Of a stretch of DNA of 44,125 bases, positions 16,687 to 26,121 are shown one piece after another. The position numbers and the translations under genes were made by a program. The DNA comes from an archaeon UBA583 (GTDB taxonomy: Archaea > Nanobdellota > Nanobdellia > Woesearchaeales > UBA583): positions 1-44,125 of the forward strand of contig DAXK01000007.1 of the NCBI GenBank assembly GCA_002506365.1. Reading direction: 5' to 3'. The notes under the pieces are model-generated. The model ran no database searches. It was not told where the DNA came from and was given only the letters and a program-made list of their open reading frames with translations. Within the stretch, counting starts at the first letter, position 1, and each line of letters begins with the position of its first letter.

Positions 16687-17682
16687 ATGGTGAATAAATT
16701 TTATGTTAATAGTAAAAATTTATTATTTGCAAATATTATTGTTTTTGGTTCAATAATTTCTGCACAATATTTATATAATACATTTATTTTAGAAAATACT
16801 TCAAGATTGGAATCAATTAGAAAAGTTGATGAAAATAATACTTCCGGGGCTGTATATATTAATAATAATGAGATTTATTTTAGAACTTTTGAAGATTTAT
16901 TAGAAAATAATTTAGATATTTTAGAAAAACAAGTTAAGGTTAGTAAAAAACAAGAAAAAAGAATAACAGAACAAAATGATTCAACTCCTGATTTAACTAA
17001 TGGTAGAGGAACTGGAAGTTGTGTTAATTATAAAGGAGAAAATTATATTTTAACAAATGAACATGTTGTTAATGGTTTAAGTAAAGATAGAGAGAAAAAA
17101 CTATTTAGTGATGTGAAGTTAGATATTTCTTTAATTCCATTTTCAGAATTAAAATCTCATACTATATCAAATTTAGAAGATTGTGTTAAATTAAAAAAAA
17201 CTGGTGAGATTTTAGGTAAAGAGTATTCTTTTGTTGGTTGGGGAAGAGATTTATATCAATCGACAGGAGTTATACAAAAGGATATTGATGCATTAAATCG
17301 AGAGTATAATAGATATAGTTTAATTTATGAAAATGATTCTTTAAATCCATATAATAATTATTTTTTAAATAATTTTCCAGGAGTTTCTGGTTCAACTTTA
17401 TATGATAAGTCTGGAGAAAATGTTTTAGGAGTTTTTCATTCAGTTGCTGGATTTTCAAATTTAAATCCATTAGATATTAGAAGATATATTTATTATCCTA
17501 TGAATAAAACTTCAGGTTATTTTACTCCGATTAATGATGTTGTAGATTGGTTTGATAAAAAACTTGAGTCTGAAAATAGTCAAGTTACTCAAAATTTAGA
17601 AAATAGTAATTTAGAATATAATAATTTTTCAGATTTAAATAAAAAATTAGATGAATATTTGTATATTATTAAAAAAAAATAA
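16687..17682 (+). CDS. Membrane-anchored trypsin-like serine protease
   Basis: A 331-residue protein: one N-terminal helix (about 11-30) holds a chymotrypsin-fold domain outside the cell. The predicted catalytic triad is H126 in ILTNEHVV, D146 in VKLDISLI and S234 in PGVSGST. The domain starts after GRGTGSCVNYKGENYIL, as in DegP/HtrA proteases, but there is no PDZ domain; the C-terminal ~70 residues are polar, probably helical. A single cysteine precedes the first strand. TATA box ATTTATATA at 16657-16665 is 26 nt upstream. It converges on the micro-gene cluster. The role may be trimming or quality control of surface proteins. Confidence 0.87.
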   Translation: MVNKFYVNSKNLLFANIIVFGSIISAQYLYNTFILENTSRLESIRKVDENNTSGAVYINNNEIYFRTFEDLLENNLDILEKQVKVSKKQEKRITEQNDSTPDLTNGRGTGSCVNYKGENYILTNEHVVNGLSKDREKKLFSDVKLDISLIPFSELKSHTISNLEDCVKLKKTGEILGKEYSFVGWGRDLYQSTGVIQKDIDALNREYNRYSLIYENDSLNPYNNYFLNNFPGVSGSTLYDKSGENVLGVFHSVAGFSNLNPLDIRRYIYYPMNKTSGYFTPINDVVDWFDKKLESENSQVTQNLENSNLEYNNFSDLNKKLDEYLYIIKKK

Positions 17683-17738
17683 TTATTTAAAAATTAAATT
17701 GTGAATAAATTAAAAATTATAATTAAATAAAAAATAAA

Positions 17739-17891
17739 TTATTCCGAAACACCAATTAATGATTGGAATAAGTTTACTTTATCTGAAAATAAATAAAATG
17801 ATATAAACATTAATAATAAAGCTAAAACTATCCAAATAGTAATATTACTTACTTGGGCTTTATTTTGTTTAATTTTTGTTAATATATTCAT
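17739..17891 (-). CDS. 50-residue single-helix membrane protein (micro-gene cluster, last)
   Basis: The frame starts MNILTKIKQNKAQVSN and ends FQSLIGVSE, with one hydrophobic helix (about 17-35) after a basic cytoplasmic start. Its ATG overlaps the stop of the preceding gene in the sequence TAATG, a classic sign of translational coupling. No family recognised. The short polar tail after the helix would face outside. It is followed by the stop of the convergent protease gene 57 bases away. Confidence 0.65.
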   Translation of the reverse strand: MNILTKIKQNKAQVSNITIWIVLALLLMFISFYLFSDKVNLFQSLIGVSE

Positions 17892-18415
17892 TATTCAATT
17901 TTTACTTTAACATTTGCAAAAGCATTTACTTTATCAGCAGAGTTACAGTAACCGTAGGTGTATGCATTTTCTTCTAATTGATAAACATATAAGTCTAAAT
18001 CAGTTAAATTTATTCTATTCCCATTATTATCATATTTATAATCATAATAATTTAATAACATTTTGATTTCTTTAGTTTCTTTTGAACCAAGTTCTAATGA
18101 TTTTCCACCATAATAATTATAATTACTAATGTCTGTTCCAGTGTATTGAATATTTACATTATTTTTACCATCACATCCAATTAAATTTTTTAATTTAACT
18201 TTTGCAGTGATTGGACCATTATTAGTTAATAATATTTGTCCTATAATAGTATCATCAATGTCTGAAGTTGTAATTTCTTGATCAAAAGTATAATCCATTT
18301 TTACATCTTTAAATGCTGTGGATAAAAATAAAATTCCGAAAAAAATTAAGATTAAACCTGTTAATACATATAAATGAAGATTTCCAATATGATTTTTGAT
18401 TTTTTCTTTAGTCAT
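17891..18415 (-). CDS. Single-helix membrane protein with a beta-rich outside domain (micro-gene cluster)
   Basis: A 174-residue protein starting MTKEKIKNHIG, with one helix at about 14-37 and an outside domain of about 135 residues that looks like an immunoglobulin-type beta sandwich (GQILLTNNGPITAKVKLKNL... ANVKVKIE). Two cysteines (in LIGCDGK and YGYCNSA) could form a disulfide. An earlier ATG at 18463 would overlap the upstream gene by 47 nt; ATG 18415 follows the upstream stop by one base and is preferred. Its own stop overlaps the 50-residue gene's start. Unknown family. Confidence 0.75.
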   Translation of the reverse strand: MTKEKIKNHIGNLHLYVLTGLILIFFGILFLSTAFKDVKMDYTFDQEITTSDIDDTIIGQILLTNNGPITAKVKLKNLIGCDGKNNVNIQYTGTDISNYNYYGGKSLELGSKETKEIKMLLNYYDYKYDNNGNRINLTDLDLYVYQLEENAYTYGYCNSADKVNAFANVKVKIE

Positions 18416-18416
18416 T

Positions 18417-18692
18417 TTATTTTTTAATTTTTGAGTTACTTGGTTTGGAAAAATATTTTCCAACTCCCATCATTAAGATTGTAGATATAACTAATAATCC
18501 TAAAATACCATTTTTACTTAATTCAAATACGTCCATTGCGTAAAATACTGCAAAAATATATGTTGCGATACTTGCGATAAAAACTGTTTGATTAACTTTT
18601 TTATATTTTAAATAAAAATATACTGCAAAACAAATTGCAATGATAAAAATTAATACTCCAACTCCAATAGACCAATCTGCTGAACTTGCCAT
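18417..18692 (-). CDS. Three-helix small membrane protein with a strong Shine-Dalgarno (micro-gene cluster)
   Basis: A 91-residue protein starting MASSADWSIG with helices at about 9-27, 36-52 and 58-76 and a basic tail (SKPSNSKIKK). A perfect GGAGGTGAT lies 8 nt before ATG 18692; this spacing decides the start against the TTG two codons earlier. The Shine-Dalgarno itself lies inside the last codons of the 26-residue frame upstream. No family recognised; the layout is that of a small membrane component such as a holin or a minor complex subunit, but this is not shown. Confidence 0.75.
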   Translation of the reverse strand: MASSADWSIGVGVLIFIIAICFAVYFYLKYKKVNQTVFIASIATYIFAVFYAMDVFELSKNGILGLLVISTILMMGVGKYFSKPSNSKIKK

Positions 18693-18694
18693 AC

Positions 18695-18775
18695 TCAAAA
18701 ATCACCTCCAGTGAATTTTTGGTCGCCATTAAAATTCAAATTGAATTTATTTTGCGCATCAATTGTTAATGCCAT
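18695..18775 (-). CDS. 26-residue micro-ORF or leader peptide
   Basis: The frame starts MALTIDAQ and ends KFTGGDF, hydrophilic, no helix. Its ATG lies one base after the stop of the 58-residue gene, and its stop lies two bases before the next ATG. AGGAGG lies 13 nt upstream, inside the preceding gene. Its last codons encode Gly-Gly-Asp because they contain the Shine-Dalgarno of the next gene. It may be a real micro-protein or a coupling leader. Confidence 0.5.
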   Translation of the reverse strand: MALTIDAQNKFNLNFNGDQKFTGGDF

Positions 18776-18776
18776 T

Positions 18777-18953
18777 TTATTTATCTAACCTCCTTAAATA
18801 ATCTCCTAATACAAATAAAATTACAGCTAATAAAAAGGATAAAGCTGATTTAATTGTTGTTGGAACATCTTCTAAATATGTGCTTAGAAAATAAATTATT
18901 GATAAAAAAAGGAAAAAAATTCCAATTCCATAAAAAATATTTTGTATTTCCAT
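18777..18953 (-). CDS. 58-residue two-helix membrane protein (micro-gene cluster, first)
   Basis: The frame starts MEIQNIFYGIG and ends GDYLRRLDK. Two hydrophobic helices (about 5-25 and 35-50) are joined by a short polar loop (STYLEDVPTT), a hairpin in the membrane. A TATA-like TATATTTAAAT (18973-18983) is 26 nt before the ATG, so the five-gene chain has its own leaderless promoter. No family recognised. It is not coupled to the giant surface protein, which ends 134 bases upstream on the same strand. Confidence 0.7.
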   Translation of the reverse strand: MEIQNIFYGIGIFFLFLSIIYFLSTYLEDVPTTIKSALSFLLAVILFVLGDYLRRLDK

Positions 18954-18972
18954 AACAAATTTAGAATATTGT

Positions 18973-18983
18973 TATATTTAAAT
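18973..18983 (-). promoter_or_regulatory. TATA-like promoter of the micro-gene cluster
   Basis: TATATTTAAAT (plus-strand reading) centred 26 nt before ATG 18953. Confidence 0.5.
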
Positions 18984-19087
18984 TTTTGCTACTTATAATC
19001 TATAATTAATATAAATAAAATAAAAATTGAATATAAATTAAATATAAATAAAATAAAAATAATGCATATTAAATATAAATATATAAA

Positions 19088-22000
19088 TTATTCAAATTGG
19101 AATAATTTTTCTTTAATTTCTGTATCTAGGTATTGTTTTTGATTATTTGAGAGTTTTGTATATTTAACTCCAACTACCATTTCTGAAAAGAAGAAATTTT
19201 TAAATCTAGTTTCATCAAATCCATAAATATTTACTCCTGTTAGCATAAAAGAAATATCTTTTATAATTTGTTCAATTGGTTTTTCATAGAAAAAACAATC
19301 TTTAATCCAAAATTCATTTTTAATCTTATTTTGAATATTTGAATCTGCTTTATTTAAATCACAAAACTCTTTAATATTTTTAATTAAAGTATCAAATGTG
19401 AATAAATAATTTAATTGTGTTTTATTTAATCCTTCTGATTTTAAATATAAATATAATTCTGTCCAACTTAAACCTTGTTTGTTTAATTTTTCTAATTCTA
19501 ATTTTAGTAATACAATGTTGTGGTCTGATTTTAATTTATCAATTAAGTAATTTGTTTGTGTAATTGGTTGTAAATTATTTAAATCTTGTTTTGGAGTAAT
19601 ATTGTTATAAATATTTTCTACGTTTGATGTTTGTTTTTTATCTTGCTTTTTTTTATAAAAATAAAAAGCAGCTCCAAATGTTATACAAATTAAAACTAAA
19701 AGTCCAATTAGTAATGGTAAGTTTGATTTTTCAACTGGCACATCTGGTTTAGGCTCTGGTGTTACATCTGGTTTTGGTTCAGGTTCAGGCGTTACATCTG
19801 GCTTTGGAGTAATTGTAATATTTTCTTTTGGTTTTTGTAATAGTTCATAGTTTAAATAAAATGATACACCTAATGTTGAGTAATAAATTTGTGATTCTTT
19901 AAATCCATCTTTATCTAAATCAAAACTTTCTTTATTAGTTGTTATTTGAAATACTTTAATGTTTGTTGAAGTTTCAATAAAAATTAATTCTCCTGATAAT
20001 TTTAGAAAAGTTCCAACTACATCTAAATTATTAATTGAAATTGTATAATTTTGTGAAAAGTTAATTTTTTCTTGTTTGTTTGTAAATTTAGTTATACTAA
20101 TTTTAGTTGGAGTTTTTACAATTGGGATAGTTGTTGTATCATTTTTTTTATCTATATTAAAACTTCCCCCTGAGCTCCCTCTACCTCCAGATGATCCTCC
20201 ACTACCTGATGAACCTCCTCCAGAACCTCCGCCAGAATTTCCTCCAGAGTTTGGATCTACAAAGTCATTACTGTTAAAAATTTTAATCCCTGAGTGTCTT
20301 AATCCTGAAATAATATATTCGGATGATACATTATTATAATTACAAGAATATGCGCTAGTAGTTGACCCATCACATTTTAAAAAGTATTCATTATTACTAT
20401 TACAATTTTGTGAAATTTGTGAAATTGAATTTAATTGTTCATCTTTAATACATACTGAATTATATGTTAAAATATCTTGAGGGGCTTTAATTGATACTGT
20501 TTTTCTTCTTGATTGAGAACTTGTTTCTAAGTTTAGATTTGATATTAAAATTGTTGAAATATTTGCTTGTTTATTATATAATACTTTTGTTCCAACAATA
20601 CTTAAATTATCTAAAGAAAAATCATAATTAAATTCAACTAAAGTTTTATTTGTTGAATTATCAATAATTTGAATATTTTGTGTTGAGTTTAAATCATTAT
20701 TAATTAAATTAGTTAAATTGTTTGAGTTATTGATTTTAACTTCTAATGGAACATTTGATAAAAATGAATCTTCAATATTTGTAATTGTTGATTGATTTAC
20801 AAAACTGAAATTAAAAAATCCAGTTTGAATGTATGGATTATTATCTTTTCCAATAAAAATAATTTCAAATTCATTTTGTCCAATTAATAAATCATTAGAA
20901 TCAACAATTAAAGTTTTATTTTTACAAATATTACAAATTGAAAAATATTCTGAATTTATTTTTAATGTTGCATTGTATAATGTTTTTGTTGAATTAATAT
21001 TAAATTCTAAATTTGAATTTTGTCTATTTGTATAATTAAATAAATTAGAATCTAGTTCATCAGTTATATTAATTTGTGGAATTATGTAGTTTGATAAATT
21101 TAAATTTAAGTTTAAATAATTTGATTGGTTATTTACATTTGTAACTTTTACATTTAATAAAGTAATATTATTTAATATTGTTAAATTTAAAATTGGTGAA
21201 GTTGGATTATAATTATTTAATTTAATATTTTGTGTTGTAATGTTTTGTGATGTAGAATTTAAATTTGTAATTTCATATTTTAAAGTTCCATCTAATCCTA
21301 CAACTGAATTTTCTTCAAAAATATAATTTGATAAATCAATCATTGTTTCTTCATTTAATTCTAAGTTTAAAATATTATTTGAACCATTATTTTGATTTAA
21401 ATATGTTTGATTTATTTTAGGCATATAATAAATTGGTGAGATATTAAACTCAAATTCAATTGGGGAATTTAATAAACTATCTGAATATGTAATATTTGTT
21501 TTAAAAGATCCTAATCTTTGATTTTGATTTGGAGTATATGTGAATTGGTAAGTATTTGTTCCAATTTCTTTTTTTGTAATATTAAAACTACTATTTGTTA
21601 ATATTTCTATTTTATTTGAAATTCCTAAAATGTTTTGAGTTGTATAATTAGATGAATTGATTGTGTAACCTTGTTTAAAGATTGAAGAATTATTTCCTGT
21701 AACTTTAAATTGAGTTACCCCTGAACTTTGTAAAAGATTTTCAATTTGAGTTTTTGTCATATTATTTTGAAAATAAAATTCAAAGTAAAACATATTTTTT
21801 TGTAAGATTGGTGTTGGATAAGGTGAGTTATTATTAAATATAAATCTAAAATTTTTAGGATTAAAACTTGTTGATAAGTTTAGAGAAACTTCAATTTTTT
21901 TACTTAAGTTTGATTCATTGTTATCAAAAGTATATTGAGTATGAAAAATATTTTGAACATTATCATCAAGAGCTGTGATTGAAAAAACTGTTGATTCATT

Positions 22001-24565
22001 TTCTAATAAATTATAATTTGTAAGATTTGAGTTAGTTGAATAATTTGAATTATAATTAATTTGAGTAATGTTTGGTTTTACATTATATTCATGATAAATA
22101 TTTAAATCTAAATTATCGTCAGGAGTATTTTTATTTCTTGAACTATCAATTTGATCTAAGTTTAAACATGATATGTGAAAGTTGTATAATTTAACATTTT
22201 CATCAACTGGTAAATTACAAGTAATTTGGTCAACATTTTTTGAACAAGCAGTTCCAAAATTCACATCATATCCAACATCATTTGCGTAATATCTACATGT
22301 AACATTTAATTTATTTTTATCTTTAAATTTAACCTCTGTATATCCATTATTAATAAAATCAAAAATATCTCCATTTCCATTTAAAATAACATCATTTGTG
22401 ATTATTAATTCTGGAGCTACTTTTTCAAATAATGTAATTCCATTAGTTTGATATGTTGAAGTAGTTAAATTTGCTCTATTTGTAGCTTTCACATATACAT
22501 AATATACACCACCATCTTCAATGTATGAACTATTATATTTAATGTCAACATAATTGTTTGAAATGTTTTCAAATGATTTTACTATGTATCTTTGAGTTAC
22601 ATTTGAACTATTTAATTTGTATAAATAAGCATCATAATTTCTAATTCCACTTTCTGTGTCTTCAAAATTCCAGGTTGTTTGAAAGATTGTGTTTGTTTGG
22701 TCAAATCCGAAATTTTTGGAGTTTGAACCATCATCAACTTGTCCAATAATTGTAGGAATTGTTGTATCAATTTTAATATCTTGATTTGAATAAATTAATC
22801 TTTCATTTCCTGCTTTATCAAAAATTGAGTATTTTATTTCATAACAAAATCCTGTTTCAAATTCAAAGTTTTCAGTTCTTTGAGTTGTATCATAAAAGTA
22901 TGTGCTGATATTTTCAACCGGTGTTAAACAATTATTACTTGCTAGAGGATGTTTAATAATTTGAAGTTTTGTATGATTTAATCCTGAGTCAGTTAGGTTT
23001 AAACTTGAATAATTTAGATTATAGTCAAATCCAGGATCTAGTTGAATTGTTGTTTGATTTGAGAAAGCATAATCAAATTGATTTAAATTAAATTTGAAAC
23101 TTGAATTAATTGGAGCTTTAGTATCAATTAAAAATGAATCAGATAAAATTTTTGAACTTTGAACTGAAACTCCATTTTCTGCTTTAAATACAAATTGGTA
23201 AAATTTACCATTTTCTAAATTTGCGTTACTTGTTGTAAATTGACTTGGAGTATTTACATTAAAATTATTAATATTAATAATTGGCTCAGTTGGAATTGAA
23301 CCGTTTTCAATAATTGAATATTTTAGTGAGTCAACTCCAGATTCATAATCAAAAACTGTATATGAAAATTCAATATTTTGATTATTTTTTAAAAATCCAT
23401 TATTAATTGATTTTGTAATTTGTGGTGGAGTTAAGTCTTTGAAAATAAAATAGTTTGAATGATTATAAATACAAGTTTGAGTTCCAATAAAATTTGTAGA
23501 ACATGCTTTAACATTTAAATATAAACTTTTATCTTGTTCTTGTCCATCTTTTTCGTTTCTAAATAAATAATGTGATAAATTTAGTTGAGGGATAATTGTT
23601 GTTTTTGTAATTTGTTCTGAGGAGTTAGCATAAATAGAAAATATTTCATTTTTACCAATTTCAAACCAAGTCCCATATAATAATTCATTTGTGTTTGTTG
23701 TGATTTGATCCCAACTTAATCCGATTGAATATTTTGTGTTCCATTTAGTTAATAAATTGTTTGTTCCATCTGAGTTAATTGTAATTGATAAGTTTTTATC
23801 TTCAAATGTTGTAATTGAACCTTGATATGGAATAAATGATACATCAACTGAAAAATTATCGATTGGTTGGTTTACTGCTAAAATATTTTGTGGTAGAGTT
23901 ATTGTTTCAAGTCCTGATGCTGAACATTGAACTGAAAATATTTTTTGTGTATTATCAAATGTAATTTGAAATGTATTTGCGGGGATTGAGGTTACAACTG
24001 AGTTTAAATTATATGAACAAGTTTTTGGTGAAATTGGAGCACTTGTTAAAGTATTTAGATATTGAATTGTGAAATCAACAGTTGTGTTAAAGTATGGAGT
24101 TTGAGTTGGAGTAATAATTAATTTTGAATTTTCTGAAATTGCGTAGTTTTCTAAATTATTAATTGTTTGAGTGTATGTTGCAGTTCTTAGAGTATTATTA
24201 AAAACTGGTGCTGAAGGCGAAAAAACAATATCATTTCTAAAATAAATTGGAGAGAAAGAATATGTATTTAAATTTGAGTATGAAAATACTACTGATTTTC
24301 CATTAAAGTTTGTGTGGTTAAAATGAATTTTGTTATCTTGAAATTTAATTGATTGAAAATCCATTGTTGTTAAATCAATTGGGGAACTTAGTGCAATATT
24401 TAATCTAAAATTATCGCCTGTGAAATCACATTGAAAATTACTTGCAAGATTTTCAACTCCAATATAATTACAGTTATAATTTTCTGTCCAATCAATTGCG
24501 AATGCACAATTTAAGGAGAATAAAATTGTTAGAAAATAAATGAATAACTGTTTTACTTTAAACAT
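19088..24565 (-). CDS. Giant cell-surface protein (1825 residues) with C-terminal membrane anchor
   Basis: A secreted, Asn/Ser/Thr-rich protein. A signal peptide (QLFIYFLTILFSLNCAFA) starts it. About 1400 residues of beta-rich, Ig/fibronectin-like segments follow, with recurring patterns such as DTKAPINSSFKF, DTTIPTIIGQV and EKVAPELIITN, typical of Ig-like repeats. A Gly/Ser linker lies at about 1440-1467, a small beta domain next, then a Pro-Glu/Lys spacer (about 1588-1611), a helix at about 1612-1635 and a cytoplasmic part of about 185 residues that looks helical (ELEKLNKQGLSWTELYLYLKSEGL). Many N-x-S/T sites and paired cysteines suit a glycosylated, disulfide-bonded surface layer or adhesin. 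It is probably transcribed alone. Confidence 0.85.
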   Translation of the reverse strand: MFKVKQLFIYFLTILFSLNCAFAIDWTENYNCNYIGVENLASNFQCDFTGDNFRLNIALSSPIDLTTMDFQSIKFQDNKIHFNHTNFNGKSVVFSYSNLNTYSFSPIYFRNDIVFSPSAPVFNNTLRTATYTQTINNLENYAISENSKLIITPTQTPYFNTTVDFTIQYLNTLTSAPISPKTCSYNLNSVVTSIPANTFQITFDNTQKIFSVQCSASGLETITLPQNILAVNQPIDNFSVDVSFIPYQGSITTFEDKNLSITINSDGTNNLLTKWNTKYSIGLSWDQITTNTNELLYGTWFEIGKNEIFSIYANSSEQITKTTIIPQLNLSHYLFRNEKDGQEQDKSLYLNVKACSTNFIGTQTCIYNHSNYFIFKDLTPPQITKSINNGFLKNNQNIEFSYTVFDYESGVDSLKYSIIENGSIPTEPIININNFNVNTPSQFTTSNANLENGKFYQFVFKAENGVSVQSSKILSDSFLIDTKAPINSSFKFNLNQFDYAFSNQTTIQLDPGFDYNLNYSSLNLTDSGLNHTKLQIIKHPLASNNCLTPVENISTYFYDTTQRTENFEFETGFCYEIKYSIFDKAGNERLIYSNQDIKIDTTIPTIIGQVDDGSNSKNFGFDQTNTIFQTTWNFEDTESGIRNYDAYLYKLNSSNVTQRYIVKSFENISNNYVDIKYNSSYIEDGGVYYVYVKATNRANLTTSTYQTNGITLFEKVAPELIITNDVILNGNGDIFDFINNGYTEVKFKDKNKLNVTCRYYANDVGYDVNFGTACSKNVDQITCNLPVDENVKLYNFHISCLNLDQIDSSRNKNTPDDNLDLNIYHEYNVKPNITQINYNSNYSTNSNLTNYNLLENESTVFSITALDDNVQNIFHTQYTFDNNESNLSKKIEVSLNLSTSFNPKNFRFIFNNNSPYPTPILQKNMFYFEFYFQNNMTKTQIENLLQSSGVTQFKVTGNNSSIFKQGYTINSSNYTTQNILGISNKIEILTNSSFNITKKEIGTNTYQFTYTPNQNQRLGSFKTNITYSDSLLNSPIEFEFNISPIYYMPKINQTYLNQNNGSNNILNLELNEETMIDLSNYIFEENSVVGLDGTLKYEITNLNSTSQNITTQNIKLNNYNPTSPILNLTILNNITLLNVKVTNVNNQSNYLNLNLNLSNYIIPQINITDELDSNLFNYTNRQNSNLEFNINSTKTLYNATLKINSEYFSICNICKNKTLIVDSNDLLIGQNEFEIIFIGKDNNPYIQTGFFNFSFVNQSTITNIEDSFLSNVPLEVKINNSNNLTNLINNDLNSTQNIQIIDNSTNKTLVEFNYDFSLDNLSIVGTKVLYNKQANISTILISNLNLETSSQSRRKTVSIKAPQDILTYNSVCIKDEQLNSISQISQNCNSNNEYFLKCDGSTTSAYSCNYNNVSSEYIISGLRHSGIKIFNSNDFVDPNSGGNSGGGSGGGSSGSGGSSGGRGSSGGSFNIDKKNDTTTIPIVKTPTKISITKFTNKQEKINFSQNYTISINNLDVVGTFLKLSGELIFIETSTNIKVFQITTNKESFDLDKDGFKESQIYYSTLGVSFYLNYELLQKPKENITITPKPDVTPEPEPKPDVTPEPKPDVPVEKSNLPLLIGLLVLICITFGAAFYFYKKKQDKKQTSNVENIYNNITPKQDLNNLQPITQTNYLIDKLKSDHNIVLLKLELEKLNKQGLSWTELYLYLKSEGLNKTQLNYLFTFDTLIKNIKEFCDLNKADSNIQNKIKNEFWIKDCFFYEKPIEQIIKDISFMLTGVNIYGFDETRFKNFFFSEMVVGVKYTKLSNNQKQYLDTEIKEKLFQFE

Positions 24566-24660
24566 ACTTAAAATATAAAATTTTAGGTTTTAAATCTTAA
24601 TTACTACCGACTAGAAGTTTTAAGGAAAAGTTTATATATTATAAAAATCATAAGACTCTA

Positions 24661-25287
24661 ATGGGTAAAAAAAATGAACATTTAGATACTATTTTTTTTG
24701 ATTTATTTGGAACTTTAATTAATATAAAAAAGTCTCATAATTTTTATGGTTTAATGTTATCAGAGATGGGAATTTTAAAAAATTTAAATGAGGAAAAAGA
24801 ATTTGTATTAAAACATAATTTTGATTCTGTTGAGGATTATTTTTTTAAAAGATTTGGAAGAGTGTTAAATAAAAGGTTAGTTGATGAGTTTAATTGTGAG
24901 ATTGAATCTTTAAGTTTGTATTCAGGGGTTGAGGATGTTTTAACACAATTGAAGGGAAATGGGTATAAAGTTGGAATTATTTCTAATCTTGCAAGTCCAT
25001 ATAAAGTAGCTGTTGAAAAATTAGGATTAGATAAGTTAGTTGATGATTGTATTTTTTCTTGTGATGAAGGAGTTATTAAACCTGAATTTGAAATATATAA
25101 AATTGCTTGTGATAGATTAAATAGTGAACCTATAAAATGTTTAATGGTTGGGGATAGTTTTACTAGTGATTATGTTGGAGCAGAAAGGGCTGGAATGCAT
25201 TCAATTCATGTCGATAGAGGTTTTAATTTAGGTTTTGATTATCAAATTTCAAAATTAGAACAATTAATTGATAAATTTAATTTGTAA
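24661..25287 (+). CDS. HAD-superfamily hydrolase
   Basis: A 208-residue protein with the haloacid dehalogenase core. Motif I is FFDLFGTL with nucleophile D14, motif II is GIISNLA, motif III is the lysine in VIKPEFEIYK, and motif IV is MVGDSFTSDYVGAERAG. The DxFGT form of motif I, without the second Asp of phosphatases, points to the YjjG/dehalogenase-like branch; the cap is helical. Substrate cannot be told. TATA box TTTATATATT at 24631-24640 is 25 nt upstream. It ends 9 bases from the convergent ORF6N gene. Confidence 0.9.
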   Translation: MGKKNEHLDTIFFDLFGTLINIKKSHNFYGLMLSEMGILKNLNEEKEFVLKHNFDSVEDYFFKRFGRVLNKRLVDEFNCEIESLSLYSGVEDVLTQLKGNGYKVGIISNLASPYKVAVEKLGLDKLVDDCIFSCDEGVIKPEFEIYKIACDRLNSEPIKCLMVGDSFTSDYVGAERAGMHSIHVDRGFNLGFDYQISKLEQLIDKFNL

Positions 25288-25296
25288 TTATTTTAT

Positions 25297-26121
25297 TCAT
25301 GTTTCAAGATTTATCTTTTTTAATACATTAGTATTATTAATATCAAGTTTTGAAAAAGCGAACCATTTCTTACCTAAATCTTTTAAACTTGCTCCAATGT
25401 GATAAATTTCTAAACTATCAATTATTAAAAATCTATCATGGCTTAAATTAAAATATTTTAATTCAATATCTAAGTTAAAATATTGTGATTTAAATTTTTT
25501 AAAATCTAATTTTAATTTATTTGAAATATTTTTAGTTAAAATGATAATTTTAATATTAGAATTTAAAGTTGAAAATAAAGTTAATGTTGTTTCATCAATA
25601 TAATTATCTATTAGAATAATTTCAGTTTTTGCTTTTTTAATTAAACTATTAATAAATTTGTAAGAATCAAAAACTTCACCATTAAAAAATATTCCTTGTT
25701 TTGGTTTTATGTGTTCAGATTCAATTAAATTAAATATTTTATCAAATTTTGTTTCATATTCTAAATGTTTTTTATCAATATTGTTAAATTTATCTAAAAC
25801 AAAATTATTTGTTGAAACTAATTTTCTTAAATTAATAAATGCTCTAATTATTTGTAAATTTATTTCGACTGCTTTATTACTTTTTAGAATTCCTGATAAA
25901 CATGCGACTCCTTGCTCTGAAAAAACAAAAGGTGAATATTTTGAGTGTTCTCCTCGACCACCATTGTTTAAGGTGCCAGTTTGGCACCTTAAAGCTTTAA
26001 CCTCTAAATCTGTTAATTCAAACATGAAATCTTCTGGAAATCTATCAATATTTCTTTTAACTAATCTTTTAAGATTTTTAGTTTCAACTTCATATAAATC
26101 TGCCAAATCTGAATCAAGCAT
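25297..26121 (-). CDS. ORF6N-domain DNA-binding protein with PLD-like C-terminal segment
   Basis: The first ~110 residues (LDSDLADLYEVETKNLKRLVKRN... FSEQGVACLSGILKS) are an ORF6N (KilA-N/Bro-like) domain common in phage and mobile regions of bacteria. The C-terminus (GEVFDSYKFINSLIKKAKTEIILIDN, SHDRFLIID, IYHIGASLKDLGKKWFAF) is the PLD-like extension often joined to it. The first ATG is 26121, but the family's usual N-terminus continues in frame upstream (KIFNIRGIQV precedes that Met), back to a stop at 26191. A TATA-like site at 26204-26214 puts the leaderless start near an ATA codon at 26184. Probably acquired by transfer; target unknown. Confidence 0.85.
   Translation of the reverse strand: MLDSDLADLYEVETKNLKRLVKRNIDRFPEDFMFELTDLEVKALRCQTGTLNNGGRGEHSKYSPFVFSEQGVACLSGILKSNKAVEINLQIIRAFINLRKLVSTNNFVLDKFNNIDKKHLEYETKFDKIFNLIESEHIKPKQGIFFNGEVFDSYKFINSLIKKAKTEIILIDNYIDETTLTLFSTLNSNIKIIILTKNISNKLKLDFKKFKSQYFNLDIELKYFNLSHDRFLIIDSLEIYHIGASLKDLGKKWFAFSKLDINNTNVLKKINLET

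Noticed and set aside
20076..20339. Plus-strand proline-rich frame opposite the giant surface protein
   Set aside because: It is the reverse of the Gly/Ser linker and has no promoter; a shadow frame.
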